Assembly: GCA_027073945.1 (NCBI GenBank)
Contig: JALTEL010000658.1
Location: forward strand, 1-5,035
DNA: 5,035 nt
Direction: 5' to 3'
DNA from: Caldifarciminota bacterium
GTDB taxonomy: Bacteria > WOR-3 > Hydrothermia > UBA1063 > CAJXJZ01
A model generated the notes under the pieces. It had not been told where the DNA came from. It searched no databases and worked only from the letters and a program-made list of their open reading frames with translations. Each line of letters starts with the position of its first letter. Within the stretch, counting starts at the first letter, position 1. The translations under genes and the position numbers were made by a program. Positions 1-4,381 of this stretch are shown here, one piece after another.

Positions 1-288
1 TTTCCCTCCTTTCTTCCCGTGACAAAGATACATCCGTTCAAAAGCCTTCACCTCACCTTTGTAAAGGATAAGCTCCTGAGATAAGGCAAACTTTTCCTTC
101 CTGCACTTGACATAATCGTCTGAAATGCTTTGTGCAGTTAATTGCCAGCTTCGGTTTTCTCTTTGGAGTTCCAGGATTATCTGGTACTCCCTTCTGATAA
201 TCAGCCCACTTACAACCAATGTGAGAATCACCAAGACTGCCAGGACAGCTTTTGCCACTATCCCCCACACGCTATTCACCAGTTTCAT
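1..288 (-). CDS. Membrane-anchored coiled-coil protein, 3' end cut off by window edge
   Basis: The first 96 codons are visible and the frame is open to position 1, so the C-terminus is missing. The ATG at 288 follows a strong GGGAGGAGG ribosome binding site that lies inside the preceding 40-aa gene, which it overlaps by 17 nt. Residues about 8-31 form one hydrophobic segment followed by Arg-Arg, which suggests a single membrane anchor with the rest in the cytoplasm by the positive-inside rule. Residues 34-86 are charged and helical with spaced leucines, like a coiled coil. Cys62 and Cys89 are present but form no metal-binding pattern. The last visible bases, AAAGGAGGGAAA on the minus strand, look like a ribosome binding site for the next gene, so this protein probably ends just outside the window. 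I do not recognise the family. The shape recalls inner-membrane spanins, but its place among early genes argues against lysis. Confidence 0.8.
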   Translation of the reverse strand, partial: MKLVNSVWGIVAKAVLAVLVILTLVVSGLIIRREYQIILELQRENRSWQLTAQSISDDYVKCRKEKFALSQELILYKGEVKAFERMYLCHGKKGGK

Positions 289-394
289 CTTCCTCCTCCC
301 TTAAAGATTCCTGGTAAATTTGATACTGGTACTCCCGCCAGTCGGGAGTCCAATCCCTTTCCCATGAAGCCGGGTAAGCACCGCCATAAGTCAT
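272..394 (-). CDS. Small aromatic-rich protein, 40 aa, unknown function
   Basis: The 40-codon frame starts at an ATG preceded by a textbook AAGGAGGGG ribosome binding site at 5-base spacing and ends in TAG inside the start of the next gene. The peptide begins MTYGGAYPASWERDW. It holds three Trp and five Tyr in 40 residues and ends in an acidic tail (EEEDETGE). It has no membrane segment and no cysteine. The binding site, the tight fit between its neighbours and the overlap with the downstream gene support real translation. I do not recognise the family. A 7-bp hairpin lies within its codons 16-22. Confidence 0.7.
   Translation of the reverse strand: MTYGGAYPASWERDWTPDWREYQYQIYQESLREEEDETGE
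331..349. repeat. 7-bp perfect inverted repeat inside the 40-aa gene
   Basis: ACTCCCG at 331-337 and CGGGAGT at 343-349 form a perfect 7-bp stem with a 5-base loop. On the minus-strand mRNA the hairpin falls within codons 16-22 of the 40-aa gene. No U tract follows, so it is not an intrinsic terminator. It could slow ribosomes or protect mRNA, or be coding coincidence. Confidence 0.5.
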
Positions 395-416
395 AACTTC
401 CCCTCCTTGTCTTTAT

Positions 417-659
417 TTAGTTCTTTGCTTTCTGTTCATGCTCTCCCCTTTCATCAACAAAATCTTCTTTATTAAAAATGTGAAAACCATGACAAAGATC
501 AAGTTCAATTTTCCCAATGGTATCGGCTTCCGGTTCGCAGAACAGTGGACACCAATCACCACAATTGTAGGTGAGACCATGAATAGGACATTCTTGAATC
601 TTGTATTTATTGCCTCTCCATAACCATAATTTGCCATTTTTATCTATCTTTCCTTTCAT
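417..659 (-). CDS. Cysteine-rich small phage protein, 80 aa, probable metal binder
   Basis: The start ATG overlaps the TGA of the upstream gene by four bases (ATGA) and is served by GAGGAG, so translation is probably coupled. The protein carries Cys24, His27, Cys33, Cys37, Cys41 and Cys56-His57, including the run CPIHGLTYNCGDWCPLFCEP at residues 24-43. Spacings such as C-x2-H and C-x3-C-x3-C suggest zinc or another metal, though the exact ligands cannot be assigned. Short proteins with a CPLF-type cysteine cluster, an LCHG-like motif and a DER segment near the end are familiar from phage early regions, usually as hypothetical proteins. The tail is charged (DERGEHEQKAKN). Function unknown. A longer-upstream start is excluded by the overlap geometry. 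Confidence 0.82.
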   Translation of the reverse strand: MKGKIDKNGKLWLWRGNKYKIQECPIHGLTYNCGDWCPLFCEPEADTIGKIELDLCHGFHIFNKEDFVDERGEHEQKAKN

Positions 660-928
660 AATTTCTCCTCTTTATCTTTACTTAATATTAACACCGATTC
701 AATTAGCGAGTGAAACTGTGCGGCTTCATTGCCTTCTATCTGCCCTGCAAGAAGGCTATCCAAGAAACTATTCATATTCAGTTCTTCTTCCGCGTTCTTA
801 TATCCTTTCTCTCCGCGTGCTCTTAATATTTTTTCTACAAATGCTTTTGTGAAAATTTCCCCACCAATTCTGCATAATTCTGTTATCAACAAATCGATTG
901 CGAGCTGATGCTTATGCTTTCCATTCAT
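656..928 (-). CDS. Hypothetical protein, 90 aa
   Basis: The ATG at 928 has a strong GGGGAGG ribosome binding site six bases upstream. The protein is predicted mostly helical, soluble and charged, with a basic, His-containing N-terminus (MNGKHKHQ), a single Cys19 and no membrane segment. A second hydrophobic helix pattern runs through residues 72-83 (FHSLIESVLILS). Its stop overlaps the start of the 80-aa cysteine-rich protein by four bases, so the two are likely co-translated. I recognise no domain. Its position after the zinc-ribbon protein puts it in the accessory half of the early operon. Confidence 0.8.
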   Translation of the reverse strand: MNGKHKHQLAIDLLITELCRIGGEIFTKAFVEKILRARGEKGYKNAEEELNMNSFLDSLLAGQIEGNEAAQFHSLIESVLILSKDKEEKL

Positions 929-949
929 AATTTTCCTCCCCTTTAATAG

Positions 950-1156
950 TTATCTTTCTTTCTTCCATTTTTCTTCCACTTCCCAACTTATATAAACACA
1001 TACTTCGTCTGCACTAACCGTTCCCTTGGCGCCACAATCTTCACATTTAGCTGGATCACCATCTTGTACAAACCCGCCAGGTCTGGCTAAAACTAACGCT
1101 TGTCCCCCACACACCGGACAATCCTCCCCATCATAATATCTCCAGTTATTTTTCAT
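950..1156 (-). CDS. Zinc-ribbon protein, 68 aa
   Basis: Two cysteine knuckles, CPVCGG at residues 13-18 and CEDCGA at 38-43, give C-x2-C-x21-C-x2-C, a zinc-ribbon arrangement that would hold one zinc ion. The intervening segment (VLARPGGFVQDGDPAK) could form the ribbon hairpin. An extra Cys53 lies in the hydrophobic strand VCVYISW, and the C-terminus is highly charged. The ATG overlaps the TGA of the VRR-NUC gene by four bases and uses GGGAGGGG upstream. Single-ribbon phage proteins of this size are common and may bind nucleic acid or a protein partner. The specific role cannot be read from the sequence. An arrangement very like its start junction occurs between the exonuclease and annealase genes. 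Confidence 0.85.
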   Translation of the reverse strand: MKNNWRYYDGEDCPVCGGQALVLARPGGFVQDGDPAKCEDCGAKGTVSADEVCVYISWEVEEKWKKER

Positions 1157-1168
1157 TTTACCCCTCCC
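1149..1168 (-). repeat. Recurrent stop/start junction, copy at VRR-NUC/zinc-ribbon boundary
   Basis: GGGAGGGGTAAAATGAAAAA combines the ribosome binding site, the last codons (GTA AAA TGA) of one gene and the start (ATG AAA AA) of the next. Positions 4363-4381 carry the same string with one G fewer. Both upstream proteins end in VK and both downstream proteins start MKN. Confidence 0.5.
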
Positions 1169-1554
1169 TTCAAGTTTAAATAGTCATCTATCTTAAGGCG
1201 ACAATCATCCCATCCCCATGCAAATGTTGCATAATAACCTTTCTTCATAAGCACACACAGCATATCTGCTTGCTCCTGAATGTGGCGGATTTTACGCATA
1301 GTCTTGCCGTCTTTCAGCCACACCTCCCCTCGGTCTTTTTTTAGCTCCAGGAACATGCCGCACCACTTCCCACGGGGTTCAGCAATGAATAAATCAGGAT
1401 AACCCCTTTTGTGCAGAAGCTTGTTTTTCAGGATTTTCGCCTGGCCTATTGTGAGTTTTATGCCTCCCAGGTCCCATCTAAAGATAACATCGGGGTATTG
1501 CAAGGTTAGATATTCGCTTATGGTATAGGCTAATTGTGCTTCGTCCTTATTCAT
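1153..1554 (-). CDS. VRR-NUC domain nuclease
   Basis: This protein of 133 aa matches the small stand-alone VRR-NUC enzymes of phages, a branch of the PD-(D/E)xK nucleases. The expected catalytic pieces are in order: Glu5 near the N-terminus, GYPD at residues 51-54 (Asp54), the ELKK strand with Glu70 and Lys72, and the helix with Gln93 and Gln95 (HIQEQADML), followed by YYATFAWGWDD. In the family, such enzymes cut branched or flap DNA and need Mg2+. Here that would fit recombination or replication intermediates made by the exonuclease/annealase pair. I chose the ATG at 1554 because it overlaps the stop of the 30-aa upstream gene as TAATG, a classic coupled restart. A GTG at 1569 would add five residues but lacks a ribosome binding site. 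Confidence 0.9.
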   Translation of the reverse strand: MNKDEAQLAYTISEYLTLQYPDVIFRWDLGGIKLTIGQAKILKNKLLHKRGYPDLFIAEPRGKWCGMFLELKKDRGEVWLKDGKTMRKIRHIQEQADMLCVLMKKGYYATFAWGWDDCRLKIDDYLNLKGGVK

Positions 1555-1646
1555 TAGCCAAATATCCACGACAAAAGCAAAGCAATTAAACTTACTACAA
1601 CAGCTTCCCCTAAAAATACTATTATCTTGATTTTTTTACTCTCCAT
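1554..1646 (-). CDS. Single-span membrane microprotein, 30 aa
   Basis: The 30-codon frame begins with ATG at 1646, six bases after a perfect GGAGG, and ends with TAA overlapping the ATG of the VRR-NUC gene by one base (TAATG). The peptide starts with a basic MESKKIKI and continues with one hydrophobic stretch (IIVFLGEAVVVSLIALLLSWIFG), long enough to cross the membrane once, with a Glu at position 14 near the middle. It starts inside the end of the 48-aa gene (11-nt overlap). The good binding site and exact coupling argue that it is translated. It could act as a membrane toxin-like or regulatory peptide, or serve mainly as a leader that delivers ribosomes to the nuclease gene. Both roles are inference. 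No family recognised. Confidence 0.62.
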   Translation of the reverse strand: MESKKIKIIVFLGEAVVVSLIALLLSWIFG

Positions 1647-1782
1647 CCATGGCCTCCAACGCTTCTTTGTTAATTTCTTCCTCTGTCAACAGCTTGCTTA
1701 TAACATGAATAGCTTCTGCTGCTTCCATATTTGCCTTCGCGAGTTTATCAAGGGCATCCGACAGTTCTTTTTCTGTGTACAT
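1636..1782 (-). CDS. Small helical protein, 48 aa, unknown
   Basis: The ATG at 1782 lies one base after the stop region of the HTH gene, with GGGAGGG five bases upstream. The peptide is soluble, acidic and strongly helical: residues 4-34 are rich in Ala, Leu, Lys and Glu, followed by TEEEINKEALEAMDGE. Leucines and alanines fall at roughly heptad-like intervals, so it may dimerise or bind a partner through a coiled coil. There are no cysteines and no membrane segment. Its last codons contain the GGAGG used by the next gene. No family recognised. The ribosome binding site and snug fit are the evidence for coding. Confidence 0.7.
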   Translation of the reverse strand: MYTEKELSDALDKLAKANMEAAEAIHVISKLLTEEEINKEALEAMDGE

Positions 1783-1783
1783 T

Positions 1784-1978
1784 TCATCCCTCCCATAAAT
1801 CATCCATTGTTGTGTTTAGTTTTTTTGCCATCCTTGACAGCATCTTTACACTACATGATTTGTTCACTCTCAATATGTAGCTCATGTGTTGCCTCTGGAT
1901 ACCTAATTCGCGCGCAAAGTCGCTGTCATTCCATTTCCTTTTTTTCAACTCTTCGTTAATTTTCTTGATGTTTAGCAT
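1784..1978 (-). CDS. Cro/CI-type (XRE) helix-turn-helix regulator, 64 aa
   Basis: This is a minimal XRE-family DNA-binding domain with nothing attached. After a first helix (IKKINEELKKRKW), the helix-turn-helix runs DSDFARELG at residues 18-26 and the recognition helix IQRQHMSYIL at 27-36. The domain closes with the typical LSRMAKKLNTTMDDLW ending. Such Cro-sized proteins bind operator DNA as dimers and repress promoters. It lies in the middle of the early operon, not at a divergent switch, so it could work as a late-acting Cro-like repressor of its own operon. The direct repeats at the promoter near 4970 are one possible target (inference). The ATG at 1978 uses AAGGAGAG and overlaps the 70-aa gene by 23 nt. 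Confidence 0.9.
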   Translation of the reverse strand: MLNIKKINEELKKRKWNDSDFARELGIQRQHMSYILRVNKSCSVKMLSRMAKKLNTTMDDLWEG

Positions 1979-2168
1979 TTGGCTCTCCTTCAGGAAGATG
2001 TTTTTGTATAGCTTCTAAAATACTCTTAGCGTCTATCAAAAAAATAAAATCCATTGCAAGAGGCTTTCCTTGAATTGCTCTTTCTAAAGCATCTATATTA
2101 CGTTGTATTCCTTCCTTGGTGGCGCCAAGGTAGCTATTTGCTTGTCTAAGATCAAGTTCTATAAACAT
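1956..2168 (-). CDS. Hypothetical protein, 70 aa
   Basis: The ATG at 2168 follows AAGGAGG at good spacing. The protein looks soluble and mostly helical, with an N-terminal MFIELDLRQANSYLG and a segment LAMDFIFLIDAKSILEAIQKHL, whose hydrophobic part is too short and too charged to be a confident membrane span. There are no cysteines. The C-terminal tail (PEGEPNAKHQEN) is polar. Its last codons overlap the start of the HTH regulator by 23 nt and contain that gene's ribosome binding site, so it is likely co-translated and may be functionally paired with the regulator. No family recognised. Confidence 0.78.
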   Translation of the reverse strand: MFIELDLRQANSYLGATKEGIQRNIDALERAIQGKPLAMDFIFLIDAKSILEAIQKHLPEGEPNAKHQEN

Positions 2169-2180
2169 CTTTTCCTCCTT

Positions 2181-2348
2181 TTAATATGCGTCAATTAACA
2201 TACCCAATATACCTATAATCCCACCCAGCAGAAGTAACGAGACCGCAACTGGGGGTGAGGTAATTACCCCCAACACCGTTAAAGACACCACCGCAAAGGC
2301 GGAACCCCATCCAAGCATAATTAGTGTAAATGCTATGATACGTTTCAT
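2181..2348 (-). CDS. Two-helix small membrane protein, 55 aa
   Basis: The frame starts at an ATG overlapping the TGA of the superinfection-immunity gene by four bases, with AAGGAGGAG as ribosome binding site inside that gene. The protein is almost wholly hydrophobic. After MKR, residues 4-28 and 34-52 form two membrane helices joined by a short SPPV turn, and it ends in LIDAY. With Lys2 and Arg3 at the front, both ends are expected in the cytoplasm. No family recognised. Coupling to the Imm-like gene suggests that the two membrane proteins are made in equal amounts and may form one complex (inference). The N-terminus could be misread as a cleaved signal peptide (GSAFA), but the second helix makes an integral protein more likely. 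Confidence 0.78.
   Translation of the reverse strand: MKRIIAFTLIMLGWGSAFAVVSLTVLGVITSPPVAVSLLLLGGIIGILGMLIDAY
2250..2272. repeat. 7-bp inverted repeat inside the 55-aa membrane gene
   Basis: TGGGGGT at 2250-2256 and ACCCCCA at 2266-2272 pair perfectly around a 9-base loop. It lies in the codons linking the two membrane helices. No U-rich run follows on the minus strand, so a terminator is not supported. Confidence 0.45.
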
Positions 2349-2509
2349 TTCTCCTCCTTACATGCCCAAACTAAGGCAATTACCCAACCTATAAATGTCC
2401 AGCCCAAGAATAGGTTTAACATCATAATCGCCTCGGCATTTTTGTTTTTCTTGATATAAGCCTTGATTGTTGGAATAAAGTAAATAAATATCACTACTAA
2501 CCATTCCAT
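2345..2509 (-). CDS. Superinfection immunity protein, T4 Imm-like, 54 aa
   Basis: The 54-aa product matches the small membrane family typified by phage T4 Imm (Imm_superinfect). The hallmark is FIPTIKAYIKKNKNAEAIMMLN followed by LFLGWTFIGWVIALVWA: a Pro-containing first helix (residues 3-18), a short basic Lys/Asn loop, and a second helix with the LGWTFIGW(V/I)xALxWA signature (residues 31-49). The T4 protein sits in the inner membrane and prevents DNA of a second phage from crossing it. Bacterial homologues of unknown role also exist, so immunity here is inferred by family. The ATG at 2509 has GGAGG six bases upstream. The stop overlaps the next membrane gene (ATGA). It is shorter than the 83-aa T4 protein but contains the whole core. 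Confidence 0.83.
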   Translation of the reverse strand: MEWLVVIFIYFIPTIKAYIKKNKNAEAIMMLNLFLGWTFIGWVIALVWACKEEK

Positions 2510-2524
2510 GTTTTACCTCCATGT

Positions 2525-2941
2525 TTAATCATAATCTATCACCCTTAACAGTTCTTCTTCTGTTATTCTATCTCCCCATACTTCCAGAAAAACATCGATG
2601 CACTTTTTGAACATCTTCTGGAATTCGTCCTCAGACATTGCACTAAATGAAATTGATTTAGGTAGGAATATCATTGTCCCATTTGGAGCAACTGCTGTGA
2701 CGAAATGTCCTGCCTTCATTTCTATCCACTTACGATAAATTTCGGGATCAGTAAAGTGGTCCTGGATTTCAAAGGTGGTTTTCAGAAACGAGAAAAACCG
2801 TTTATGGTTTTCATAGTTGCGGGGTAAGCTAACGATGATTTTTATGACTTTCCCTACTGGCAGACTTCGAATCCTTTCCTCTGATATTTCATCTACAGGA
2901 ACAAGCTTACTCCAAAACCTCTTTACAAAAATTTCCTTCAT
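2525..2941 (-). CDS. DUF1367-like phage protein, 138 aa
   Basis: Two segments resemble the phage family DUF1367: LPVGKVIKIIVSLPRNYENH with KRFFSFLKTTF after it (residues 28-57), and KSISFSAMSEDEFQKMFKKC plus IDVFLE (95-120). These correspond to the family's G..(V/I).(V/I)...RN...H(R/K)(R/K)FF.LL and (K/P)KSISF..M..(D/E)EF. The biochemical role of the family is unknown, but it recurs beside phage recombination and replication genes, as here next to SSB and the annealase. I prefer the ATG at 2941, seven bases after AGGAG. The GTG directly before it (2944) would give only four bases of spacing. The C-terminal part (DRITEEELLRVIDYD) is acidic. Assigned from recalled motifs, so family membership is probable but unverified. 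Confidence 0.78.
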   Translation of the reverse strand: MKEIFVKRFWSKLVPVDEISEERIRSLPVGKVIKIIVSLPRNYENHKRFFSFLKTTFEIQDHFTDPEIYRKWIEMKAGHFVTAVAPNGTMIFLPKSISFSAMSEDEFQKMFKKCIDVFLEVWGDRITEEELLRVIDYD

Positions 2942-2960
2942 CACTTTGCTCCTGTCAAGC

Positions 2961-3275
2961 TCAAAATGGTATATCCTCCGCTTTTTTTCTTCGGGAAAAG
3001 TTCCAAACTATTCCAACAACCTGTGCTTTGTACTTTTTCCCTCCGCTTTTATCGGTCCAATTGCTATAAGAAAGACGTCCTTCAACATACACTAAGTCGC
3101 CTTTCTTAACTTCCAGCCAATCAGGCGGATTAAATGACACTACCTCATGCCAGTCCGTATGTTCCTTCCCTGTTGCCAATGAAAAAGTCATAACGTTCTT
3201 GCCGTTTGAGGTAGTGCGTATTTCAGCATCACGGCCAACATGGCCCACTAATATCACTCTGTTTAAGTTGGGCAT
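2961..3275 (-). CDS. ssb: Single-stranded DNA-binding protein, short form, 104 aa
   Basis: The OB fold is clear. It starts MPNLNRVILVGHVGRDAEIR, then TSNGKNVMTFSLAT (residues 22-35), TDWHEVVSF (40-48), VKKGDLVYVEGRLSY (56-70) and WTDKSGGKKYKAQVV (73-87). The protein coats single-stranded DNA during replication and recombination, normally as a tetramer. The final residues AEDIPF keep the conserved tip that recruits partner proteins. The usual long flexible linker, which makes most bacterial SSBs about 150-180 aa, is almost absent: only about a dozen residues, including basic RRKK, separate fold and tip. The ATG at 3275 uses GGAGG, which is embedded in the last codons of the upstream gene two bases away. 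It follows the exonuclease and annealase genes, fitting a recombination module. Confidence 0.95.
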   Translation of the reverse strand: MPNLNRVILVGHVGRDAEIRTTSNGKNVMTFSLATGKEHTDWHEVVSFNPPDWLEVKKGDLVYVEGRLSYSNWTDKSGGKKYKAQVVGIVWNFSRRKKAEDIPF

Positions 3276-3277
3276 AT

Positions 3278-3544
3278 TTATTCCTCCTTTGTCTTATAGG
3301 GCCGATAACGGTAGAGCGGACATTCCGCGGCATCTATCCCGTTAGACGGGCAGTTTCTGATCGCTTCCTTCCAGTTGGGATCAGGCAATCTATTTATGGT
3401 CCCTCCCATGCATTGGAAGCACATTGCTTTGATTGCTCTTCCTGGAGTGGGATTATCAAAAAACTTCTTGAGGAGATTGTTCTCAACTTTTGAGTTCTTC
3501 CTTCCTTCCTGCATTTTTCTTATCTGTTCTTTGGATATTTTCAT
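3278..3544 (-). CDS. Four-cysteine putative zinc-binding phage protein, 88 aa
   Basis: The N-terminal third (MKISKEQIRKMQEGRKNSKV) is basic and helical. The C-terminal half carries Cys42 and Cys45 in AMCFQCMGG, Cys65 in AIRNCPSNG, and Cys75 in ECPLYRYRPY, spaced C-x2-C-x19-C-x9-C. Small phage proteins with an AIKAxCxxCMGG start and an NC...CPLYxxR ending are common in Firmicutes phage early regions. Function is unknown, and zinc binding is inferred from the spacing. The ATG at 3544 has GGAGG at five bases. The last codons encode the ribosome binding site of ssb. Its place between annealase and SSB hints at a role in DNA metabolism, but nothing in the sequence proves it. Confidence 0.88.
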   Translation of the reverse strand: MKISKEQIRKMQEGRKNSKVENNLLKKFFDNPTPGRAIKAMCFQCMGGTINRLPDPNWKEAIRNCPSNGIDAAECPLYRYRPYKTKEE

Positions 3545-3584
3545 CTCATCCTCCGTCTAAACTCAAATAAATGGCACTCTAAAA

Positions 3585-4370
3585 TCAATTCTTTTCGTTC
3601 CCAAGGGGTTTTATACGCTTTTTCTCCTCGGACAGTTTTTTGAGCATTTCAGAAGCTTCTTTCTTGGTTATCACTTTTAGTTGTCGTTCAACCTCTTCTG
3701 AATTATAACCAAGCTCCCCCGCTAACTTGCGTATCATTTTTAACTGAAGCGGATCGGGGGCAAGGTTCTTCTTGGCTTCAAGTGCAGAGATTGCCATTTT
3801 ATAATCTGTGATGGCCTCGATTGAATCGGCTTTCATGTATTTTAGGAATTTCTCCACATCTGAGTCGGTTTCTTCTAATAGAGATTTAATCTTGGCTATT
3901 TGCTCATCCGACAAACCTTCGTTTTGTGGCTCTGCATATTTGTCGCCATCCCATCTGCCAGCATAAATATCTGCCGCAATACCGAGGGCTTTACATGCAA
4001 CAGAGAGTGCGTCAGTTACTGCCATTTTAAAACATTCATCTGTTACGTGTATCCCCTTCTTTTCTTTTACAGCCAACATTGAACCGCCTATCCCCGGAAT
4101 TGGCTCGCTCCATTCATCAACCTCGTTGTCGTTTTTTATGTAAAGATTTACCAGGGCAAAAGCACAAACTTCACTCTCATAGGGCTCCAACCATAATTTT
4201 ACTATTTCATACTTCCAGCCAATCCCACAAGGCCCAAATTGTTCTGTAAGAGCCTGGTATCGCCATTGAGGATTGACATCCGTCATCCCATTTAGACGAC
4301 CGCCGTATATTGTTTTTAGTGCGTCTTTTGGGGGTCTTTTTGTTGCCTCCCATATCTCCATGTTTTTCAT
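3585..4370 (-). CDS. Rad52/Sak-type single-strand annealing protein, 261 aa
   Basis: The first 145 residues resemble the Rad52/DdrA/Sak annealases of phages. KTIYGGRLNGMTDVNPQWRY (19-38) and GPCGIGWKYEIVKLW (46-60) are followed by a beta region. Then come IPGIGGSMLAVKEKKG (91-106) and the diagnostic helix CFKMAVTDALSVACKALGIA (113-132) with ADIYAGRWD. Such proteins form rings on single-stranded DNA and pair complementary strands. The region after residue 150 holds two helical modules of similar pattern, about 152-200 and 203-250, probably for partner binding. The ATG overlaps the stop of the exonuclease gene by four bases with GGAGGG upstream, the classic coupled exonuclease/annealase pair that acts in phage recombination. 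A 40-nt gap follows, the largest in the operon. Confident in the family, less so in the subfamily. Confidence 0.9.
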   Translation of the reverse strand: MKNMEIWEATKRPPKDALKTIYGGRLNGMTDVNPQWRYQALTEQFGPCGIGWKYEIVKLWLEPYESEVCAFALVNLYIKNDNEVDEWSEPIPGIGGSMLAVKEKKGIHVTDECFKMAVTDALSVACKALGIAADIYAGRWDGDKYAEPQNEGLSDEQIAKIKSLLEETDSDVEKFLKYMKADSIEAITDYKMAISALEAKKNLAPDPLQLKMIRKLAGELGYNSEEVERQLKVITKKEASEMLKKLSEEKKRIKPLGNEKN

Positions 4371-4381
4371 TTTACCCTCCC
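4363..4381 (-). repeat. Recurrent stop/start junction, copy at exonuclease/annealase boundary
   Basis: GGGAGGGTAAAATGAAAAA, a near-identical partner of 1149-1168, joins the exonuclease stop to the annealase start by an ATGA overlap. It carries the ribosome binding site for the annealase. Confidence 0.5.

Noticed and set aside
53..268. 71-aa minus-strand frame within the left-edge gene
   Set aside because: It is an alternative frame of the membrane coiled-coil gene, without its own convincing binding site.
331..349. Hairpin as an intrinsic terminator
   Set aside because: No U-rich run follows on the transcribed strand and coupled translation continues through it.
1..394. 40-aa and coiled-coil genes as an overlapping spanin pair
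   Set aside because: The 40-aa peptide has no signal peptide or lipobox cysteine, the order does not match, and the context is early DNA metabolism.
142..396. 84-aa plus-strand open frame
   Set aside because: It lies opposite the 40-aa and membrane coiled-coil genes, which have strong ribosome binding sites and operon direction; the plus-strand frame has none and shows no recognisable domain.
413..637. 74-aa minus-strand frame alternative to the 80-aa gene
   Set aside because: The 80-aa frame has the ATGA overlap, the ribosome binding site and a meaningful cysteine pattern; this frame has none of these.
1153..1569. GTG start at 1569 for the VRR-NUC gene
   Set aside because: It has no ribosome binding site, whereas the ATG at 1554 forms an exact TAATG overlap with the upstream 30-aa gene.
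1627..1959. 110-aa plus-strand frame with hydrophobic stretches
   Set aside because: It is antisense to the XRE regulator, the 48-aa gene and part of the 30-aa gene. Its Phe/Leu/Ser/Cys-rich content is what antisense of Lys/Glu-rich helical genes gives.
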